From Brenneria salicis ATCC 15712 = DSM 30166 (GTDB lineage: Bacteria > Pseudomonadota > Gammaproteobacteria > Enterobacterales > Enterobacteriaceae), in the NCBI RefSeq assembly GCF_003315515.1, contig NZ_QNRY01000023.1, positions 1 through 57,052 on the forward strand: 57,052 nt of DNA, written 5' to 3'. Position numbers and translations under genes: made by a program. The notes beneath the pieces were generated by a model that was not told the origin of the DNA, searched no databases, and saw nothing but the letters and a program-made list of their open reading frames with translations. Shown in pieces: positions 53,481 through 57,052 of the stretch. The stretch's first letter is position 1, and each line of letters starts with the position of its first letter.

Positions 53481-54419
53481 TCAGTGAGATTGATTAACCA
53501 AAGGCAACAATTCCTCACGTTTCCTCTCCACCGCCTGACGCCCTGCGCTTATCGACTCTTGCGCCCGGTGGAAATCCAGAGTGGCAATCTGCGGACAGTA
53601 GGGTTGCACCAGCACATCCGGCGGATCACCCGCCATTCGCGTCATTTTAAGTCTGCTTTCCAGGATATGGATCGAGGTGCTCATGATTTCCATCGCCGTT
53701 GGCGAAACCGCTGGACGATGGCGTCGTCCCCGTAATAAGCGTTCACGGATTTTACTGCGCCAATCGTTTGGCTCAACGTCGGCATCCTCCTCCGCGTTCG
53801 AGGGCTTAACCGACAGCAGGTGCTGATTGAGGCTAGCATCCTGCTGCAAATCGACCGCGATGACAACATCCGCCCCCATCGCGCGCGCCAGTGAAACGGG
53901 AATAGGGTTCACTACGGCCCCATCCACCAGCCAATAACCATTGAACCATACGGGAGACAATAAGCCCGGCACACTACAAGACGCCCGGATTGACTGGTGC
54001 AAGTCTCCTTCCGTCAACCAGAGTTCGCGTCCGGTGCTCAGATTGGTCGCGACCGCACCAAATTTAATAGCGCATTCTTCAAAACGTTGTGTATGCAACA
54101 AATGCTTTACATTATTAAATACCCGCTCACCGCGTAATAACCCGCCACGTTGCCAGGAGAGATCCATCAATCGAATGACATCCCAGTAGCCAAACCCTGA
54201 CACCCAGCGCTCGATCACCGCCAGATTATGCGTGGCGTAAGCGGCCCCGACCAACGCGCCGACAGAGCAGCCGGCGACAACATCAATCTTGATGCCCAGT
54301 TCGGTCAACGCATTGATGACGCCGATATGAGCCCATCCTTTGGCCGCGCCGGAACCCAAAGCCAGCCCCACTTTTACCTGTCGCATGGGTACATCATGTG
54401 TTTTCATTCTAGCCCACAT
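53481..54419 (-). CDS. rssA: RssA, patatin-like phospholipase family protein
   Basis: A predicted acyl hydrolase; its true role is unknown. The oxyanion hole is GLALGSGAAKGWAHIG, the nucleophile Ser is in GCSVG, and the catalytic Asp in VDGAVV. The start is unsettled: ATG 54419 has GGAAG at good spacing and is used here (312 residues), but ATG 54386 gives the E. coli-like MRQVKVGLALG start (301 residues), and 54407 is also possible. Confidence 0.92.
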   Translation of the reverse strand: MWARMKTHDVPMRQVKVGLALGSGAAKGWAHIGVINALTELGIKIDVVAGCSVGALVGAAYATHNLAVIERWVSGFGYWDVIRLMDLSWQRGGLLRGERVFNNVKHLLHTQRFEECAIKFGAVATNLSTGRELWLTEGDLHQSIRASCSVPGLLSPVWFNGYWLVDGAVVNPIPVSLARAMGADVVIAVDLQQDASLNQHLLSVKPSNAEEDADVEPNDWRSKIRERLLRGRRHRPAVSPTAMEIMSTSIHILESRLKMTRMAGDPPDVLVQPYCPQIATLDFHRAQESISAGRQAVERKREELLPLVNQSH

Positions 54420-54533
54420 TACTACTTCCAGAACGTCTTGGTTAACTTATTGGTTAACATATCTGTATCCTGATTAAAGATCTCTTTATTATCTATCAAG
54501 ATTAAAGTTATTAAATTTTCTTCAGGAGAAACT

Positions 54534-54996
54534 GTGCCAGAACTTTGTCCTTGTTGCAGCGGCTTGCAGTATAGCGCATGCTGCCAACCGTATATTGGCA
54601 ATACCCGCACCGCCGCGGAACCCGAAACGCTAATGCGTTCTCGCTATACCGCCTACGTCAAACACGATGTGGACTATTTTCGCCACCTGGCATCCCGATT
54701 TGCAAGCGGAGAAATGGCGTGATTCCATTGCGGAAAGCTGCCGGGACACCTGCTGGCTTGGGCTCAATATATTGACCACAGCCCCCGGCAAGACGCAAGA
54801 CGAAGGTTATGTTGAATTTGCCGCACGCTACACGGCGGCCAACCGACAGCAAACCGGATTGATGCGAGAACGCTCGCGCTTCCTTCGTTATCATGATCGC
54901 TGGTATTATAGAGATGGCATTCATCTGCAAACCGGCAGAAATGAACATTGCCCATGCGGTTCCGGCAAAAAGTACAAAAAGTGCTGCGGACAATAA
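54534..54996 (+). pseudogene. ychJ: ychJ (SEC-C motif protein), frameshifted
   Basis: YchJ is a small protein of about 150 residues with SEC-C-type Cys motifs, presumed metal-binding, of unknown role. The GTG at 54534 follows CAGGAGAA and begins PELCPCCSGLQYSACCQPY. After HDVDY the frame breaks at a T-run (54677-54680); removing one T restores FATWHPDLQAEKWRDS in the next frame, which runs to the SEC-C end GRNEHCPCGSGKKYKKCCGQ. As read, translation stops at 54722. It is either a single-base inactivation or a homopolymer sequencing error; slippage rescue is also conceivable. Confidence 0.88.
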
Positions 54997-55079
54997 GCAA
55001 GGCGCATTAACCGCAGTGAATTCCGGCACTGCATTAACATACGATCGCTATTATAGTTTTGGACAGGATCCACGCTCTC

Positions 55080-55928
55080 ATGCAATCCCAGAATATACAA
55101 AGAAAAGTGTTACGGACTATTTGCCCTGATGCCAAGGGCCTTATCGCAAAAATCACCAATATCTGTTACAAGCATGAACTTAACATCGTGCAGAACAATG
55201 AGTTTGTTGATCATCGTACTGGCCGCTTCTTCATGCGCACGGAACTGGAAGGGATTTTTAACGATACCACCCTGTTGGCCGATCTCGACAGCGCCCTCCC
55301 TGAAGGTTCTTCTCGTGAGTTAACCAGCGCAGGCCGTCGCCGCATTGTTATTCTGGTCACCAAGGAAGCACACTGTCTGGGTGATTTGCTGATGAAAAGC
55401 GCATACGGCGGATTAGATGTTGAAATCGCCGCGGTGATTGGCAACCACGAAACGCTGCGCACGCTGGTCGAGCGCTTTGATATTCCCTTCCATCTGGTCA
55501 GTCATGAAGGCTTTTCCCGTGAAGAGCACGATCAGCACATGATCGCGCAGATCGACCAGTACCAACCGGATTACGTTGTGCTGGCAAAATACATGCGTGT
55601 ACTGACGCCCGCTTTCGTTCAGCACTATCCGAATCAGATTATCAATATCCACCACTCGTTCCTGCCGGCGTTTATCGGCGCACGACCTTATCATCAGGCT
55701 TATGAGCGAGGCGTAAAAATCATTGGCGCCACCGCTCACTATGTTAATGACAACCTGGATGAAGGCCCAATCATCATGCAGGACGTGATCAATGTCGATC
55801 ATTCCTACACCGCTGATGACATGATGCGTGCCGGACGCGATGTTGAGAAGAATGTGCTGAGCCGGGCGCTTTATCGTGTATTGGCACAGCGGGTTTTCGT
55901 CTACGGAAACCGCACTATCATTCTTTAA
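55080..55928 (+). CDS. purU: Formyltetrahydrofolate deformylase
   Basis: Hydrolyses 10-formyl-THF to formate and THF, feeding formate to PurT and balancing one-carbon pools. It has 282 residues. The N-terminal ACT domain (about 8-85, TICPDAKGLIAKITNIC) senses glycine and methionine in E. coli. The C-terminal formyltransferase-like domain has VLAKYMRVLTPAF and catalytic Asn/His in IINIHHSFLPAFIGARP. The ATG at 55080 matches the family start. A glycine riboswitch lies about 1 kb downstream, a notable neighbour. Confidence 0.95.
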   Translation: MQSQNIQRKVLRTICPDAKGLIAKITNICYKHELNIVQNNEFVDHRTGRFFMRTELEGIFNDTTLLADLDSALPEGSSRELTSAGRRRIVILVTKEAHCLGDLLMKSAYGGLDVEIAAVIGNHETLRTLVERFDIPFHLVSHEGFSREEHDQHMIAQIDQYQPDYVVLAKYMRVLTPAFVQHYPNQIINIHHSFLPAFIGARPYHQAYERGVKIIGATAHYVNDNLDEGPIIMQDVINVDHSYTADDMMRAGRDVEKNVLSRALYRVLAQRVFVYGNRTIIL

Positions 55929-56009
55929 TTTGCTGATCGGGCATCATTTTTTGTATCAGGATGGCCGGCATAAAAAACGGTAAACAGGTTCGTTTTTAAT
56001 ATATCCGGC

Positions 56010-56037
56010 TTTACAGCGGCGCATCATTTGATATGAT
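56010..56037 (+). promoter_or_regulatory. tyrT-type stringent promoter
   Basis: The -35 box TTTACA (56010-56015) and -10 box TATGAT (56032-56037) are 16 bases apart and followed by the GC-rich discriminator GCGCCCC. This is nearly the E. coli tyrT promoter, the classic stringently controlled, growth-rate dependent tRNA promoter. Confidence 0.88.
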
Positions 56038-56041
56038 GCGC

Positions 56042-56069
56042 CCCGCTCGACGCGAAAGCGTCGAGCGGG
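56042..56069 (+). other. GAAA-capped hairpin in the pre-tRNA-Tyr leader
   Basis: CCCGCTCGACGC pairs perfectly with GCGTCGAGCGGG across a GAAA tetraloop, between the promoter and the tRNA. E. coli tyrT has a shorter leader hairpin in the same place. It could protect the 5' end or position RNase P. Confidence 0.8.
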
Positions 56070-56078
56070 AAGGCCAGT

Positions 56079-56163
<85 letters not shown>

Positions 56164-56206
56164 CTTCAATATTGTTCTACTAAATTCAATCCTTCCCGAC
56201 ATCAGA

Positions 56207-56827
56207 TCAACTTTTCCAACTCCCCGACACATAGGAAAACACCGGAAGTTGCCACGACCAGCGAATGGCCGCCAGACGCACGAATAAGCCGAGGGTGAAG
56301 GACACCAGCAGATTGATGTCGTGGTTCACATTCAACGCTTTCAGACCGAGATATAATAAAGCCACCAGCAACGATACGCTGGCATAGAGCTCTTTTCTCA
56401 ACACCATCGGCGTTCGGTTGCAGAAGATGTCCCGCAGAATACCGCCGAAAATACCGGTCACAATTCCCGCCATAATCACCACTGCCGTGGAGTAATTTAA
56501 TCCCTGCGCAACATTGCAGCCGATGACGGTAAACGCAATCAGTCCCATCGCATCCAGTATCAGAAACAGACGATGTAGATGGTGCATAATGCGCGCGATA
56601 ATGATAGTGAACAGACCGGCGCCAATGGTGAGATAAATATAACCGGTGTGCTGAGTCCAGCTGATGGGATAATTGCCGAGAAGAATATCGCGTACCGTAC
56701 CACCGCCCAGCGCGGTGATAAACGAGATCATGCCGACACCAAAAATATCCATATTTCGCCGTCCGGCAGCCAGCGCGCCAGACATGCCTTCAGCCGTGAG
56801 CGCGATCAGATAGATGTAAGTAAGCAC
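56207..56827 (-). CDS. PF03458-family membrane protein (YicG-like, UPF0126/TRIC type) under a glycine riboswitch
   Basis: A polytopic membrane protein of 206 residues with about seven hydrophobic segments in two repeats, marked by GALAAGRRNMDIFGVGMISF...GGGTVRDILLG and GIFGGILRDIFCNRTP. It resembles E. coli YicG and YadS. The family is described as TRIC-like cation channels and, more recently, possible glycine transporters; the riboswitch upstream favours a glycine link. The start is GTG at 56827, seven bases after AGGAA; the longer frame would translate the riboswitch. An IS-like end lies just upstream of the riboswitch. Confidence 0.9.
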   Translation of the reverse strand: MLTYIYLIALTAEGMSGALAAGRRNMDIFGVGMISFITALGGGTVRDILLGNYPISWTQHTGYIYLTIGAGLFTIIIARIMHHLHRLFLILDAMGLIAFTVIGCNVAQGLNYSTAVVIMAGIVTGIFGGILRDIFCNRTPMVLRKELYASVSLLVALLYLGLKALNVNHDINLLVSFTLGLFVRLAAIRWSWQLPVFSYVSGSWKS

Positions 56828-56849
56828 ACAAGATTTCCTGTGAAATGTG

Positions 56850-56936
56850 CCCCTCCCTCTGTCCGTTTTACCTGAGAGTTTACGCGGCGCTCGCCGCTTG
56901 CCCCTTCGGTGGGTTGTCGCAACAACCTCTCTCCAG
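56850..56936 (-). ncRNA. Glycine riboswitch (gcvT-type, single aptamer visible)
   Basis: On the minus strand the core glycine-aptamer signatures appear in order: GGAGAGAGG at the 5' end (56934-56926), CCGAAGGGGCAA in the middle, and ACTCTCAGG, then a GGACAGAGG-like 3' segment at about 56866-56855. It lies directly before the GTG start of the membrane protein. No second full aptamer is visible. The switch should tie expression to glycine level; whether on or off cannot be told from sequence alone. Confidence 0.92.
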
Positions 56937-56967
56937 TTGGCGTCAAAGAAATTCTGTAGTGGAATAC

Positions 56968-57052
56968 TGAATTTGGCCACCTGAACAGAGGTGATATGCT
57001 CACCTCAGAACAACACAGGTGCTCCAATGAAAAAAAGAAATTTTAGTGCAGA
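56968..57052 (+). mobile_element. Left end of an IS3-family insertion sequence
   Basis: A terminal sequence beginning TGAATTTGGCCACCTGAACA is followed by an internal inverted repeat (GAGGTGA 56988-56994 with TCACCTC 57000-57006). An ORF then starts at 57027 with MKKRNFSA, the start of a common IS3-family OrfA as I remember it. The element continues beyond the window. The exact left end and the target duplication cannot be seen. It lies about 30 bases upstream of the glycine riboswitch and points away from it. Confidence 0.72.
57027..57052 (+). CDS. IS3-family transposase OrfA, first eight codons only
   Basis: ATG at 57027 with CAGGTG upstream, reading MKKRNFSA before the window ends. In complete elements OrfA is a helix-turn-helix protein expressed with OrfB by -1 frameshifting. 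Only the start is visible, so the call depends on the surrounding IS end. Confidence 0.65.

Noticed and set aside
54658..55029. A 123-codon minus-strand frame over ychJ
   Set aside because: A shadow of the ychJ coding sequence.
56828..56980. An N-terminal extension of the PF03458 protein
   Set aside because: It would translate the glycine riboswitch; the GTG at 56827 has a good ribosome site and matches the family start.

Overview
The window is an enterobacterial chromosome segment. Gene content, protein sequences and gene order (cysB-topA-yciN-sohB-yciK-btuR-rluB-yciO-rnm-trp-ompW-yciCBA-tonB-yciI-clsA-yciU-opp-adhE-tdk-hns-galU-rssBA-ychJ-purU-tRNA-Tyr) follow the Escherichia coli trp/opp/hns region closely. 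The unfused trpG and trpD, a chemoreceptor between yciI and yciY, and the ara genes beside the rsx operon point to Pectobacteriaceae (Pectobacterium, Brenneria, Lonsdalea or Dickeya). The family assignment is inference; no 16S gene is present.

Region 1 (1-7.6 kb): ydgJ, then an L-arabinose locus in advanced decay. araF and araG are on the minus strand, with araB and araA divergent. An internal deletion fuses the middle of araG to the 3' third of araC and removes araH. The araC remnant is also frameshifted, araF has lost one base in its third codon, araB has a nonsense codon plus a frameshift, and no araD is present. araA alone is intact. The locus sits between ydgJ and cnu, which are neighbours in E. 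coli.

Region 2 (7.6-14.0 kb): cnu, a structured leader ending in a terminator-like hairpin, the complete rsxABCDGE electron-transport operon and nth. The convergent nth/cysB boundary is a synteny break relative to E. coli.

Region 3 (14.0-24.3 kb): cysB, topA, yciN, sohB, yciK, btuR, rluB, yciO and rnm.

Region 4 (24.4-31.3 kb): the whole tryptophan operon, with promoter/TrpR operator, a leader peptide with tandem Trp codons, an attenuator, trpE-G-D-C(F)-B-A and a bidirectional terminator.

Region 5 (31.3-45.7 kb): envelope and transport genes: ompW (with an FNR-like box), a YkgJ-type Cys-cluster protein, yciC, yciB, yciA, tonB (with a Fur-like box), yciI, a methyl-accepting chemotaxis protein, yciY, clsA, yciU and oppABCDF.

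Region 6 (45.7-57 kb): a roughly 1-kb AT-rich gap where E. coli has ychE, then adhE, tdk, hns, galU, rssB, rssA, a frameshifted ychJ, purU, a single tRNA-Tyr behind a stringent-type promoter, and a PF03458-type membrane protein under a glycine riboswitch. The left end of an IS3-family element lies just upstream of that riboswitch.

Most of the window is conserved housekeeping sequence. I found no clear novel multi-gene system. The points most worth checking are the riboswitch/attenuator-like leader before rsxA, the layered decay of the ara locus around an intact araA, the long Met/Gln-rich trp leader peptide, and the IS placed against the glycine riboswitch.
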